Source of the DNA: Macrocystis pyrifera | Taxonomy: Eukaryota; Sar; Phaeophyceae; Laminariales; Laminariaceae | Direction: 5' to 3' | Length of the DNA stretch: 64,000 bases | NCBI GenBank assembly: GCA_031763025.1 | Contig: JASSKH010000020.1 | Span: 744,001 to 808,000 of the forward strand | Shown: positions 1 to 10,656 of the stretch, in pieces | How the letters are laid out: every line of letters starts with the position of its first letter | How positions within the stretch are numbered: the first letter of the stretch is position 1 | Made by a program: the position numbers and the translations under genes | Notes under the pieces: generated by a model | Database searches by the model: none | What the model was told of the DNA's origin: nothing | Seen by the model: only the letters and a program-made list of their open reading frames with translations

Positions 1-1
1 G

Positions 2-2191
2 CATGCGTACTTCGAAGCGTACCTCGCTGAAACCGAACGACTACTAGCGAAAACCGACCAGAGAGGCTTTTACAAGCACCTTAAGAGTACGGTAGGATTG
101 GAAAGGACTAAAGCGAGAAGCGAACAGTTCATTAGGGACGAGGTTGGCACGCTGTTGCAGGATAAGGTGCGAATTCGTGAACGGTGGGGGAGATTTTACC
201 ACAAACTTTGGAACACGAAATCGCTTAAACTCGATTCCACGATCATCGACCTCTTGCCACCACCACCGCTTAAACTGTCGCTCGGAGATGAACCATCCAT
301 GGACGAGATGACGGAAGCACTTAAGGGGATGTCAAACTGGAACGCTGTCGGGCCAGATGGTCTCCCGGCCGAACTCCTGAAAATCGACCACCCCGCATTC
401 GCCCGGTGCTTTCACAACATCCTTGTCAATGTTTGGGTAACAGGAGAAGTCCCCCAGCAATGGAAAGACGCGATCATCAAGGTCCTTCACAAAAAGAAAG
501 ACCGAACTGATTGCAACAACTACAGAGGGATTTCGCTGGTTGCCCACGCGGGCAAAGTCTTGTTGAAAATCGTCGCGTCGCGCCTCAGCAACTACTGCGA
601 GACCGAGGAATTACTCTCGGAGGAACAGTGCGGCTTCCGCCCCGCACGATCAACGATTGATATGTAGTTCGTCGTGCGCCGGTTGCAAGAGCTTGGAAGA
701 TAGAGGAAAATCCCCCTGTACTTGTGCTTCATCGATCTGCAGAAAGCGTACGACTCTGTCGACCGAGAGCTGTTATGGGAAGTACTCACACGTTTTGGCG
801 TACCAACCAAGATACTGAGAATTATCCGTAATTTCCACGATGGCATGCGGGCTCACGTGCGTACGGATGACGGCGAGCACTCGGAATGGTTTGATGTCAC
901 GCAGGGGCTGCGGCAAGGCTGTGTGCTGTCACCGTTACTGTTCAACGTATTTTTCGCTGCTGCGTTGCACGTCGTACTAGTACGCTTTAGCCATGACGAA
1001 GCAATCGTAAGGGATTTGGTCCAACTTAGTGCTGCTGGAGTAGTCGGGACGGAGGAGCAGGGGCCGTTGACGTGCGTGCGAAGGGCTGTATGGGGCATGT
1101 TGTACGCCGATGACGCAGGGATTGTCTCGAAGTCGGCTGAAGGGCTCGCGAAAATGATGACAGTCATCGTGACTGTCTTCGAAGCAGAAGGCCTTACGGT
1201 GTCGGAAAAGAAGACAGAGACTATGCTTCTACAAACGCCAGACCAGAAAACCCTCGCACCACCGCTCGTTATTGAAGCAGCAGGCCAGAGGTATAAGCAG
1301 ACGGCCCAGTTCTTGTACCTAGGCGGCGTTATCCACGAAAATGCTGACCTCTCGCTCGAAATCGACCGACGGATCCGTCTCATGCAAGCATGCCTCAAAC
1401 GGTTCGGCCCGGAGCTGTATGATAGGACGACCGCCCCCCCCTTAGCCCCCTTAGCCTGAAAGTCCGAATGCTGAAGGCCGAGGTGATTGAGACCCTGCTC
1501 TACGGGTGTGTGACGTGGACCCTGAGAGCGGAATACTTTGCCAAGCTTCGAACGGCTCACCACCAAGTCCTGTTGCGAGTCATTGGCTTCCAACGCCGAC
1601 TTCGTACTCACCATGCCACCCTCTCATACGCGAAGGCCCTCAAGATGACACGTTGCGAGAGCATCGAAACGACCATCCGCAAACGGCGTCTCTTCTTCGC
1701 GGGGGGGGTGGCACGGCAAAGCAAGGATCGATTACTCAGCCGGGTGATGTTCGGGACGATTGCTGGTGGGGAGAACCCGAGACCTGGCGGACAGGTTAAG
1801 ACTTGGCATAGATGCGTAGTCGAAGACCTTGGGGAGTTCCGCGCCACCGAAGGGTCAACGGAACTTGCTCCCTTGGTGTTTTGGAGTTGAGACCGCACTG
1901 TGGCCCACTGCTGCAAAAAAGGCGGGGAAGTGGTACCGGGGGATCCTGGAAGCAGTCGAACGGTTCATGGTGAGGTGGCACGAGGCTGAGGCTGAGCTGA
2001 GCAGGCAGCGCCGCGGATCCGCCGTGGGTGGTGTCCAAGGGAATGGGGGGAGGAGAGGCAACAAGAGGAGTAGCAGAAAACCAGACCAAGGGAATGCGGA
2101 GAGGGGGGGGAAGAGGAGTAGCAGGGAAACTGCAGTGGACGAAAGTAGGAAGGAGATGGCAGATAGGGTAGCCAGGTACCGGGCAGACTAA
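2..2191 (+). pseudogene. LINE reverse transcriptase ORF, broken
   Basis: Encodes the reverse transcriptase that copies LINE RNA at a nicked target. The frame is open from base 2 to a TAG at 665-667, which falls just after the RT segment reading [11 protein letters not shown]. It resumes at about 668 and carries [17 protein letters not shown], the [18 protein letters not shown] block and the catalytic YADD at 1103-1114. A frameshift sits in a C-run near 1431-1445. The C-terminal part (1468-1878: TLLYGCVTWTL, RKRRLFFAGG) shifts again at about 1878 and ends at 2191 with DESRKEMADRVARYRAD. The active-site YADD survives, but at least one nonsense codon and two frameshifts kill the ORF. RT identity is certain; assignment to a named LINE clade is not attempted. 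Confidence 0.88.
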
Positions 2192-3054
2192 GAAGTAGAA
2201 CATGCCTATACTACTCGTACCACCACCTGGTGCAGCTGGTTCGAACGTGGTCTTCCTTTGTCTTCCTGTTGCTTTTGTTTATTTTTATTTCATTTTATTG
2301 TCTTCTTTGCGGTGACCCTATGTGATTTTCATTTCTCTTCCTTTCTCCGATTGATAAGCCATATTGAAGGAGTCGTGTTGCGTGGGTGGATGACGAGCCT
2401 GCTCTCCTTGTTTCGTACTGTCTGACGCCGAGGGGCCGGGCATAGTTGACGAACGCTGGACGATGGTGGCAGACAGGGTAGCAAGGTACCAGGCGGGCCA
2501 GCAGGGAGACCCTGGCTGTGCTACTCGTACCATAAACTGCTGCCGCTACCTGGAGCATGCCTTGTGCTTTGTTTGGTTTGACTGTTATTTTTACCTTGGT
2601 TCTTAGTCTTACTCTGTTGACGACTAGTGGTGTTTTCTTCTTTTTCTTTTTTTTCCAGCTCGTTCTTTTCAAGTGTCTGCCACGTCCCCTACGTGGGGGT
2701 ACGATGGTTTGTTGCTATACTGAAGTATATACATATACCAGGTATATTTTAGTTTTTTTTTTTTGTTTCTTTTCTCTTTCGAATTGTCTTTGTTTTTGTT
2801 TTTGTTTTTTCTCTTTGTTTCGTTTTTGTGTCTCTAGGTCATGGAATGTGTATGTCGTGCCTGTCGTACGCAGTATGATGGCATGGCATTGCATTACATA
2901 CGTGGCAACGTAGTATCTCTGTGGCGTAGCTGTTTGTGACCACACAACTTGTATCTTCCTAGGTTTGAAGAATCGGCATGGACACTGGTTGTGCTGGATG
3001 TCGATGCGTAGAAAGAACGGTTTAATGTGAAGAAAACAACAACAACAACATAAA
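2192..3054 (+). other. LINE-1 3'UTR with internal duplication and (ACA)n tail
   Basis: T-rich non-coding 3' region. At about 2410-2500 it contains a second version of the ORF end: GACAGGGTAGC plus AAGGTACCAGGCGGGCC repeats the sequence coding DRVARYRAD at about 2160-2190, roughly 300 bp apart. The final ~90 bp (CTAGG..GAAGAATC..GGACACTGG..GAACGGTTTAATGTG) is the best conserved part among copies and is followed by the ACA-repeat tail, as expected if it is the RT recognition end. Confidence 0.7.
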
Positions 3055-4565
3055 CATCGAAACCGAGGCCACGACAGAGACCGCATTCGTTGAAAATACA
3101 AACCAGTGTACGTACATACTTGCATGGCAGTAGTGTTATTAGTCTGGTTGACTCGAAATCATGAATTAATAGTAAACTAAAGGAAAGCAATCGATACAAG
3201 ACAAACGTGTGTGTACCTCGCTTGATTGATAATAAACAGATACAGTATGAGGTTGGCCAATGTCTGGGCTCCTGGCGAATATTGTTACTTGTTTGTAGCG
3301 TGACATCTGTAATTGGGCCAACATCGTCCACGCCCTTTGAGGTACTGCTGTACGTGTACCGCTGTTGTTCTTGGTAGAAGTATCGAATGACGTCCCGTTG
3401 AGACTGCACCAAGACCCATCGCTCTTATTACAAAAGCTGAGATTCCTTGCCCCCTTGAGCTGAATGCAACCTGCATAATAATACGAGCATTGAACCGCCA
3501 CATACATGTACTAGCATTTATTTGGTATTTATACACAGAGAGACAACTCCGTTCGGCGCTCGTACTCGTGGTGCTCGGTCTACAAAATATCAGACCTCAG
3601 ACATCCCGCTTGCACGTACGGGTTGTTTCCTGTATTGTGTCATAGTGCGTATACTCCAGGTGCGTATACGACTATACTGGCTCTGCTCGAGACGATCATG
3701 CCTCCTCGCGAACTTTCTGTCGGACGAGGCACGGCACCGAAACAACAGGGGATGCAGCTGCTCCGAAATTACAACATGGCGTACACCGTTCAACAGGGCG
3801 CTGTGTTCGGACTTCGAGTGGATTTTACAATCTGTGTGCCCGGGTCCTTAGGGATGAGTTTGACTCAAAAATTGGTTTGTCGTATATCCTTTGAATTGTC
3901 ATGTTATTAGCATTCTCTGCGACGTCGAGGGGGGGGAACCACTGACGTAGTACGAGGGCCACGACACCGGCCGCTGACTCTCGTTGCTTGTCGTACTGTT
4001 AGCACCCGCAAGTTCTACCCCCCCAGCCGACTGGCCGGCGCTCTAACAAACAAAAGCAGTCTCGGACAACCGAGACCCCCAAAATGGTCGTAAACCATTG
4101 CCATACCCCACTCTCTTAGTGAGAGCCCCGAATCGCAACCAGTTAATCACAAACAATATTAAAAGTATAATACCGTGTGGCCAGCACCATGCGGACGCTC
4201 CGTTCCACCCACCTTCGAAAGAAGCAAGGGGCGGGTGGCCGGGAGAAACCACAACAGCAGTAGGCCTAGCCTCTAGGCCTATCAATCGGCAGCGAGCAGT
4301 GCCGTGCTCTACTTGTGCACCTATCATGAGAAGCTAGGAGAGGGCACGGGGCGAGTATGGTCGATCTTCTCTTCTCTTTGCCTCTAAGCAAATTAAGCTA
4401 TTTAGTTTCCATCGGTAGAGCCCATGACTACATAGTAAAATTTCGTCGGTTGTGAACAAAACAGGCATCTCACGTGAACTTATAGATACAATACGTGTAT
4501 TGACAGTTAGTTGCGCAGTCTGCACTTTGGGATCGACGTCCGCAATGTATAATTCTAATTCCTAT
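3055..4565. other. Intervening sequence, no gene recognised
   Basis: Only short frames without recognisable similarity. It holds a G-run near 3930. There is also a stretch at 4020-4330 with some tRNA A-box-like bases on the minus strand but no B box. I see nothing I can name here. Confidence 0.5.
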
Positions 4566-4779
4566 GTAGATATCACACCCTGGACAATAGACAATGGCCC
4601 CTGCAATAGCAATACAATTTGGTGCAATGGACGGGTCTATTGTCGTCGGCAAACGCTATCGATTGTCACCTTCCTCGATCCATTGTCGTCGGTAATGCCT
4701 ATCTATAGGTTACGTCCCCAACATATTGTTCAGGCAGGAGTGTGCTGAAGTACCTGGGTTGACAGCTAATGTCACCGAC

Positions 4780-5060
4780 AATGGCTACGTATCGATGGAT
4801 AGTTGCAGAATCTACTGCGGTCCACAGTGGCTATCGATGAACACATTTCTTGATCTATTGTGGCCGGCAATGGCTATCGATAGATGCATTTCTTGATCTA
4901 TTGTGACCGGTAATGGCTATCGATAGATACGTTTCTAATCTATTGTGGCCGGCAATTGCTATCGATAGATACGTTTCTAATATATTGTGGCCGGCAATTG
5001 CTATCGATGGACCCCGTTGAGAATCGATTGTGGTGGACAATGTCTATTGATGGACAACAT
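4780..5060. repeat. Dyad-symmetric ~43-bp tandem repeats, left array
   Basis: Tandem units built around CTATTGTGGCCGGCAATGG followed by CTATCGATAGA. The two arms (TCTATTG.. and ..ATCGATAGA) are imperfect inverted copies, so each unit can fold into a short hairpin. The units lie inside the 4574-7104 TIR element. Confidence 0.75.
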
Positions 5061-5389
5061 CACCAGCCTGCCTGTTTCCACACCTACAATGCACTCTGAT
5101 TTACCGTACTAAGCAACGCAATATTTTGTTCCGCAGCGATGTCATATTTTCATCTTGTGATCTGCACCAGTATGGAATGAGTGCATGGTGTATCGTGATG
5201 AGCAGCAATGTCGGTGCATGGCATAGCGTGAAGGAGGGCTGCAATGTTGTGTGTCTCAACAAAGCTGTGGGCATCATGGGGGTTAAGTGTGTTGCATTGT
5301 AGGCTGTGTTGTTTTGGTTAGTACTCTGTGATATTAATAGTGATTCCAAATCGGTTACACTCTGTACGGACAAGGTAGATGAGGTAAGA

Positions 5390-6030
5390 TGTGTATATAC
5401 CCTGGACAATAGAAAGGAAATGGAACATTGCCGCTACGGTAGCCCCGAAAATGTGTGTGTCAATGGATATTGTTAACGACAATAGACTGGCAACGCTGGC
5501 TAACGATAGACATTGTGAACCACAATAGACCGGCAACACTCTCTATCGATAGACACTGCTAACCACAATGGACTGGCAACGCTGTTTATCGATAGATGTT
5601 AACGACAATAGACTGGCAACGCTGTCTATCGATAGATATTGTCAGGCAACAATAAATTTTCGGCAATGTGGACAATATGCCTTTGCCCTAGCAATGGAGT
5701 CACAAGGTTGTCCATAGATGGCCATTGTCCTGAACAATAGATGTTGGGGAAGCAACCGTGATAGATATTGTTCGAACAATAGACCAAAACGTTTGCCTAT
5801 CGATGGCTGTTGCGGCCAACAATATACACGCAATTGTATCCATCAATAGCCATCGTCACCCACAGTAGACTGTCGGGCGTGTTTTCGTAATTGACTACTA
5901 CCTAAACCTATTGTATACCGTGGAATGATCTATGTCGATGGCCATTCTTGACGACCGCCGAAGCTTCTATTGCCGCCAACAATAGGTACGCGCTTGTGTC
6001 TAACAATAGCCATCGCTACCCACAACAGAT
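5390..6030. repeat. Middle array of the same repeat family, mostly inverted
   Basis: Units with CACAATAGACTGGCAACG and CTATCGATAGA continue here, largely in the reverse orientation relative to the left and right arrays. At about 5398-5413 there is an extra internal copy of the terminal motif (CCCTGGACAATAGA). This suggests a rearranged or composite element. Confidence 0.6.
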
Positions 6031-6064
6031 TGTTCGCCGGGCTCCGAAAAATATGAATTTGACT

Positions 6065-6450
6065 TTACTTCATTTCAGTACGAGAAACAAATCTCGAGTT
6101 AAGAAACGGAAAGATGATAATTTTCTTGTCGAGGTGGTTTTGTTTTTAGTATGCAGATTGTTTTTGATAGTGCAGTTAATCGAGGACAATGTAAGGGTAA
6201 CAAATCGAAATTATTTCCGAACCAAAAAAATAATCTAAAATATAGATGACCAGCATCCGAAAAAATACCTCTTACTTTCCTGGTTTCGCATGGGACAAAC
6301 AAACTCGATGAGAAACGGAAAGATTGGGATTTTCAGAGTAAGGTGCTTGAGGTTAATGATCCACGTTTTAATGAAAGTGGAGTTATTCATTAGACTGAAG
6401 GACAAAGCAAGGGTAGTATATCGAGTAAATTTTCGAAACTAAGAGCGCAC
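6065..6450. repeat. ~210-bp imperfect direct repeat (two copies)
   Basis: AGAAACGGAAAGAT near 6100 recurs near 6309. The downstream blocks AAATCGAAATTATTTCCGAA and GAGTAAATTTTCGAA are in the same order. AT-rich, non-coding, inside the TIR element. Confidence 0.55.
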
Positions 6451-6639
6451 ACAAGTTGATGACAGTTACCAATATCATGGTGCACGAGTTTCTATTAATG
6501 GCGACATCTATATATAATGCATTCTTCAAATGCGAGTGAGAGCGTATGGTGTCCACAACATGACGTCGGTTCAAATTACCACATACAAACAGAACATGAC
6601 ATACCTCGTATATCGTGGGATGAGTGCAAAATATCCTCG

Positions 6640-7084
6640 AGATGTTTACCAATGGATAGCTTGTACAATCTACTATGGCCGACAATGGCCATCGATAGAC
6701 ATCTCGTACAATCTATTGTGGCCGGCAACGGCCATCGATAGACATATCGCACAATCTATTGTGGTCGACAATGGCCGTCGATAGACCTCTCGCACAATCT
6801 ATTGTTGCCCGCAATGGACATCGATAGACATCTCGCACAATCTATCGTGGCCGGCAATGGCCATTGATCGACATCTCGCACATTCTATTGTGGCCTGCAA
6901 TGGCCATCGATGGACGAAGTTCACCATCTTTCGTGTTGGACAATGTCTATCGATCGACAATATCACCAGTCTATTGTGGCCGACAATATCTATCGATAGA
7001 TAAATTCCACAATCTATTATCGCAGACAATATACATCGATAGATTACCCCCCTCGTCTATTGTCGAAGCAATAGACTATTGTCG
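6640..7084. repeat. Right array of ~43-bp CATCGATAG repeats
   Basis: About ten units. Successive ACAATCTATTG starts near 6710, 6753 and 6796 are 43 bp apart. Typical unit: ACAATCTATTGTGGCCGGCA then ATGGCCATCGATAGACATCT. It runs up to the right terminal inverted repeat of the element. Confidence 0.8.
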
Positions 7085-7139
7085 TGTCCATTGTCCAGAG
7101 TGTGGTAGATATTCAAGGCTTATCCCAGTGACTGAGAAC

Positions 7140-7560
7140 CGTGACTGGACGGGACGGGACAGATTTGACTCGTTTGGCGGGAAACAAAAATGGAAACGGG
7201 ACGGTAAAATGAGGACATAAAACGCTCGCGGGACGGGACAGTGGGTGCCAATTTTCTCGACGGAACGGGACGGTTAAAATCAACAGAGCTGATTTTCACG
7301 ACGGGACGGGACGGTAAATATATTTCATCTCGGCGGAACGGGACGGCAAATATTTTTTTCCTCGGCGGGACAGGACGGACGGTGAATAAGTGATTCCTCG
7401 GCAGGACGGGACGGTAAGAATTGTTTTTGCCCCGGCGGGACGGGACGGTAGATATATTTTCCCGTGGCGGCACGGGACGGTAATTTTCTTTTCTTCGGCG
7501 GAGCGGGACGGTAAATATATTTTTCTTCTTTCCCGCCGCGAGGTCGCCGCTCTTGTACGT
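7140..7560. repeat. GGGACGG minisatellite
   Basis: Roughly ten units of about 35-40 bp share CGGCGGGACGGGACGGTA followed by an AT-rich spacer (AATATATTTT). The same core occurs at 22633-22922 and 48867-49155, where it sits between short inverted repeats. Here I did not find clear terminal repeats. Confidence 0.75.
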
Positions 7561-8238
7561 GAAAAAAATCCCGTACACCGCTGGTTACGCGTAGGGAGCC
7601 GTCCCGACGAAGACGTTTTCTTCTCGACCCGCGTAGCTCAAGCCCCGAGAAGTGCTGCCACTACACGGGCGATGTCTTCTGATTTCTCCCACCCCTGTCC
7701 CAAGCACTTGTGGTTGCGTTGTCAGCTCATGGTGTGGCTGTTCTGATGGTTGTGCTTGCGCTGTGTTACTGGTGGTTGTGGAGGTGGAGGTGGTGGCGGC
7801 GGCGGTGGTGATTCTAGTGCCGCTGCTGATCGATCGACCCCGCCCGTGAGATAGTCATACATGGTGTCCGTGCCGGTCACACCAAATATGTTAAGAGACA
7901 GAACTTTTACTCCTTGACAGACATTGACATTGAAATGTTTTGACTGACACCAAACTACTAGGTTTTAATGTTTAACACTCGGCCCTAGATCCTTGACAAC
8001 ACACGCTTTGCGCCCCGCTTGATGGCATGTCTCCTGAAATATTTTGGGCCACACCAGCAGTATTAGTGTGATCGTGAGTTGAGTGGTCTCTGTGCTGGTT
8101 GTTGTGGTGGCGAGCCTGTGCAGGTGTTGTGTTATGATACTCTGCTTTCAATTGCAAATGGAAATATGATGTATGATGATGCTTTAAAAAAAGTGAAAAG
8201 AAAAAACAACACCACCAGGTACACGCTTACTACTTGGT
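7561..8238. other. Intervening sequence, no gene recognised
   Basis: Contains a GGTGGCGGCGG-type short-repeat stretch near 7775-7810 and otherwise nothing I can assign. Confidence 0.45.
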
Positions 8239-8239
8239 A

Positions 8240-8610
8240 GGGTGTGTTCGGTACGGTACGGGTACGCTCGGTACCGGTATGGACATGGTACCGAACGTAC
8301 CGAAATTCTCGGTAAGGGTATGGACATGGTACCGAACGTACCGAAATTCTCGGTACCGGTATGGGCATCGTACCGAACATACCGAGCTTCTCGGTATCGG
8401 TACGGTGTATCATACCGATACCGCCGGTAAGGGTACGGACATCGTGCCGAACGTACCGAAGTTTTCGGTAGGGTATAGAACTCCAGACCGAACGTACCGA
8501 AATTCTCGGTACGATTTAGAACTCCATACCGAACGTACCGAAATTCCCGGTACGGTATAGACCTCCATACCGGTACCGTACCGCAGATACCAGCGGTATT
8601 TGTCAAACCG
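8240..8610. repeat. ~41-bp TACCGAA tandem repeat, left copy
   Basis: Units such as GGACATGGTACCGAACGTAC, then CGAAATTCTCGGTA, recur every 41 bp, with one longer variant around 8400-8440. It is nearly identical to the array at 9016-9415. Confidence 0.8.
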
Positions 8611-8669
8611 AGCGTCGCTCCACAGCAGTACCATGGTATTGCCCATCAAGAATGTGTGTGTCTGCGACG

Positions 8670-9015
8670 TTTTTTTTTTTTTTTTTTTTGTTTTGTCATC
8701 ACATTCATTTCCAGAGTTCGATGGGCGCCTTACCACACCGGGTATTATTTGTCTTGCCTGAACGTCTAAACCGTGGTCACACAGAAGGCTCCTCTCCCTG
8801 AGGCCCTCACTCCCATCCTCCTGCGGTACTGACTGAAATTTTTATTGCGAGAAGAGTTCCAGCCACCTCTTTCCCACTGTGTACACACGCTTGCGCGCTA
8901 TCCACCGGCAAGACACGACAACGAGAGAAAAAACTCATAACATGAGAAAACAGGCGCTGTCGCTGGGATTCGAACCCCTGAACTTGCCTGCTACAGAAGG
9001 TTACGCGGATACTAA
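8670..9015 (-). mobile_element. tRNA-derived SINE (copy b), minus strand
   Basis: Read on the minus strand it ends in poly(A) (T-run 8670-8689). Near its start it carries a pol III B-box/T-arm (CAGGGGTTCGAATCCCAGCG, rc of 8961-8980). Shared with the SINE at 17394-17752 are a core TGTGACCACGG, an AAGCGTG motif and the 3' end CTGGAAA..GTGATGA before the A-tail. The A-box side is unclear, so the head may be truncated where it meets the TACCGAA array. Confidence 0.7.
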
Positions 9016-9415
9016 ACTCTCGGTAGGGTATAAGCTCGGTATCGGTACGTTGTGTCATACCGATACCGCCGGTACGATATGGACATGGTACCGAACGTAC
9101 CGAGGTTCTCGGTAAGGGTATGGACATGGTACCGAACGTACCGAAATTCTCGGTACCGGTATGGGCATCGTACCGAACATACCGAGCTTCTCGGTATCGG
9201 TACGGTGTATCATACCGATACCGCCGGTAAGGGTACGGACATCGTGCCGAACGTACCGAAGTTTTCGGTAGGGTATAGAACTCCAGACCGAACGTACCGA
9301 AATTGTCGGTACGGTATAGAACTCCAGACCGAACGTACCGAATCCTCTCGGTACAGGTATACCGGCGGTATTTTACCGCCGGTAGGCCTCGGTAGTACCG
9401 TACCGAACACACCCT
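9016..9415. repeat. ~41-bp TACCGAA tandem repeat, right copy
   Basis: Direct copy of the 8281-8560 array. It ends in ACCGCCGG palindromes and the right inverted terminus. Confidence 0.8.
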
Positions 9416-9484
9416 TGTAATTTTCATTATTTTTCGTAGATCGTAATATTTGTGCTTACTTTCATTTGAAAGTATATATTCGTC

Positions 9485-10106
9485 GTTGAGTATGCTCCAA
9501 CTGATTGTACCAAGGACGTTGAACTGAAACGTAGTTTCTGGCAGAAGCCGGAGGACTTGGTGGAAAAGATCCCGACGGAAGAGGGTCTGTTTGTACAGAT
9601 GCATGTCAACGCGCGAACTGGACAGAGGATGGAAGGGTGTGGTGATGATGAAAGGAGAGTGCTTGGAGCATATGGGCGTCATGTTCGTAATGATAGTGGC
9701 AGACGACTCCTGTCGTTCGCCACCAATTGCAAGTTAGCTCTCACCAACACGTTTTCCAGCACGCGCAAGGGTGGGATTTCGCATACACACAACGGCACCA
9801 GCCCGAGTGGCCGTAAGCGGATCGACTACAGACTTACCCGTCAAGCCCATCGACCTAGAGTACAAGATGTTATATCGTCCCACAGCCTCCTGCCCCAGCT
9901 AAGGCTGACTCAGACGACAACATCTTGTATATCAAAGTCCGACTCAGGGGTCAGTTTGCGTCCAACAGACAAATACGTAGACCGACAAAACGCCGAGAGT
10001 TTGACAGGAAGCATTTTATCTCCGATGAAAAGTGTCGTGAACGAGTAGTCGCGAGGGTCATCTCTACTCTCAACCATCTTAACCAGCTGTGAAGCGGAGA
10101 CCGCAG
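9485..10106 (+). pseudogene. LINE AP-endonuclease (EEP) domain, partial and broken
   Basis: C-terminal part of the endonuclease that nicks target DNA for LINE insertion. Visible motifs: VEYAPTD, SFWQKPEDLVEKIPTEEGLF, HVNARTGQRMEGCG, GRRLLSFATNCKLALTNTF, and RKRIDYRLTRQAHRPRV. The position of the usual D-x-N-A motif reads HVNARTG, with the catalytic Asp replaced. A frameshift near 10010-10020 puts the continuation (SDEKCRERVVAR) in another frame. The N-terminal third of the domain is missing because the element is 5'-truncated. Domain recognition is from motif order, not a search. Confidence 0.8.
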
Positions 10107-10656
10107 TGGTAAGGGTAGAAGGTTGTTCTGGCAGCTGGAAAGCAGTGCTTCGCTTCTTCTGATTTAGATCTTATTGATGGCGAGAGCTGAGGAGGTGCTC
10201 TGTGGTAGAGAAGTGAGAGGGGGGGCGGGACTCGACGCCCAGATATACTCGTCCCACCCCACGCCACAAGCTCTCCTAAATTCCTCTTATCTGATGTACG
10301 CCTACAGAACTTTCCTATGGCTACCGGTCAGTCTTCTGCTAATATAAGAACTTCTCACTTCGTGGTCCTATCTGCGTTAAGGAATATTACTCTCGTCTAG
10401 GGGTTTTCCGCCGTAGGGAACATTCCTAAAAGAACGTTACTCTCGACTAACGGAATATCCGCCGGGTTAATCCATTCTTTGGATTATTCTCGTATTCGTG
10501 AGACTATAAGACTGCAACGTATTATATATATCTATAGCCCATGAGTACTCTACTCATATCACACAGCCCCGTAATACGTCTGGCATGGTTGAGTTTTTCA
10601 CTGCGGCTATTATTGTGATGGGGTCGAACAATAGGTACCCCCCCCTCCACGTCGCC
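10107..10656. mobile_element. Unclassified ~550-bp insertion in LINE-2
   Basis: LINE coding similarity stops at 10106 and resumes at 10657 (WCECAETLAAFILAWTARED). The intervening sequence has no LINE similarity and is flanked by ACCGCAG at 10100-10106 and 10657-10663, a possible 7-bp target duplication. It contains an internal near-repeat (TTACTCTCGTCTAGGGG / TTACTCTCGACTAACGG) and no ORF. A solo LTR or a MITE is possible. The ends are not diagnostic. Confidence 0.5.

Larger units (their letters stand above)
1..3054 (+). mobile_element. LINE-1 copy (non-LTR retrotransposon), 5' end outside the window
   Basis: A decayed non-LTR retrotransposon on the plus strand. It enters the window inside the region before the RT domain, continues through RT and a C-terminal domain, and ends in an ~860-bp T-rich 3'UTR closed by an (ACA)n tail at about 3031-3054. 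A second copy of the same family (9485-12310 plus 20660-22220) matches it almost throughout, but the sequence beyond the 3' tails differs. The two are therefore separate insertions rather than one local duplication. Several frameshifts and stops make this copy non-functional. Confidence 0.9.
4566..7112. mobile_element. Non-autonomous TIR transposon with 8-bp TSD (hAT-like)
   Basis: The element proper is 4574-7104. Its left end reads CACACCCTGGACAATAGACA (4574-4593). The reverse complement of its right end (7085-7104) reads CACACTCTGGACAATGGACA, matching at 18 of 20 positions. It is flanked by a perfect direct repeat GTAGATAT at 4566-4573 and 7105-7112. Terminal inverted repeats plus an exact 8-bp duplication are the signature of DNA transposition. 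Eight bases is typical of hAT but also occurs in a few other superfamilies, and the termini are not the usual hAT consensus. No transposase is encoded. The interior consists of ~43-bp dyad-symmetric repeats and an AT-rich direct repeat. Confidence 0.82.
8239..9415. mobile_element. Inverted-repeat-bounded block made of TACCGAA repeats (foldback-like)
   Basis: The left edge (8239) reads AGGGTGTGTTCGGTACGGTA. The right edge (to 9415) is its exact reverse complement. Between them lie two direct copies of a ~41-bp-repeat array (8281-8560 and 9076-9340, offset about 795 bp), separated by a SINE. Subrepeats contain the terminal motif and a hairpin (TACCGAaattcTCGGTA). The flanks (..TTGGTA and TTGTAA..) do not give a convincing target duplication. 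The block could therefore be a foldback-like transposon, or two copies of a smaller element. Confidence 0.6.

Noticed and set aside
665..667. TAG read as a sense codon (alternative genetic code)
   Set aside because: Other frames in the same elements are broken by stops and frameshifts of all kinds. A shared inactivating mutation is simpler.
4020..4110. tRNA-like GTTAGAGCGCCGGCC on the minus strand
   Set aside because: It looks like an A box, but no B box follows at the right distance and no SINE tail is present.
6640..7084. Regularly spaced repeats resembling a CRISPR array
   Set aside because: Units are contiguous 43-bp tandem repeats without unique spacers, lie inside a TIR element with a target duplication, and the context is eukaryotic.
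8951..9010. A tRNA gene on the minus strand
   Set aside because: Only the B-box arm is convincing; it is the head of the SINE at 8670-9015.
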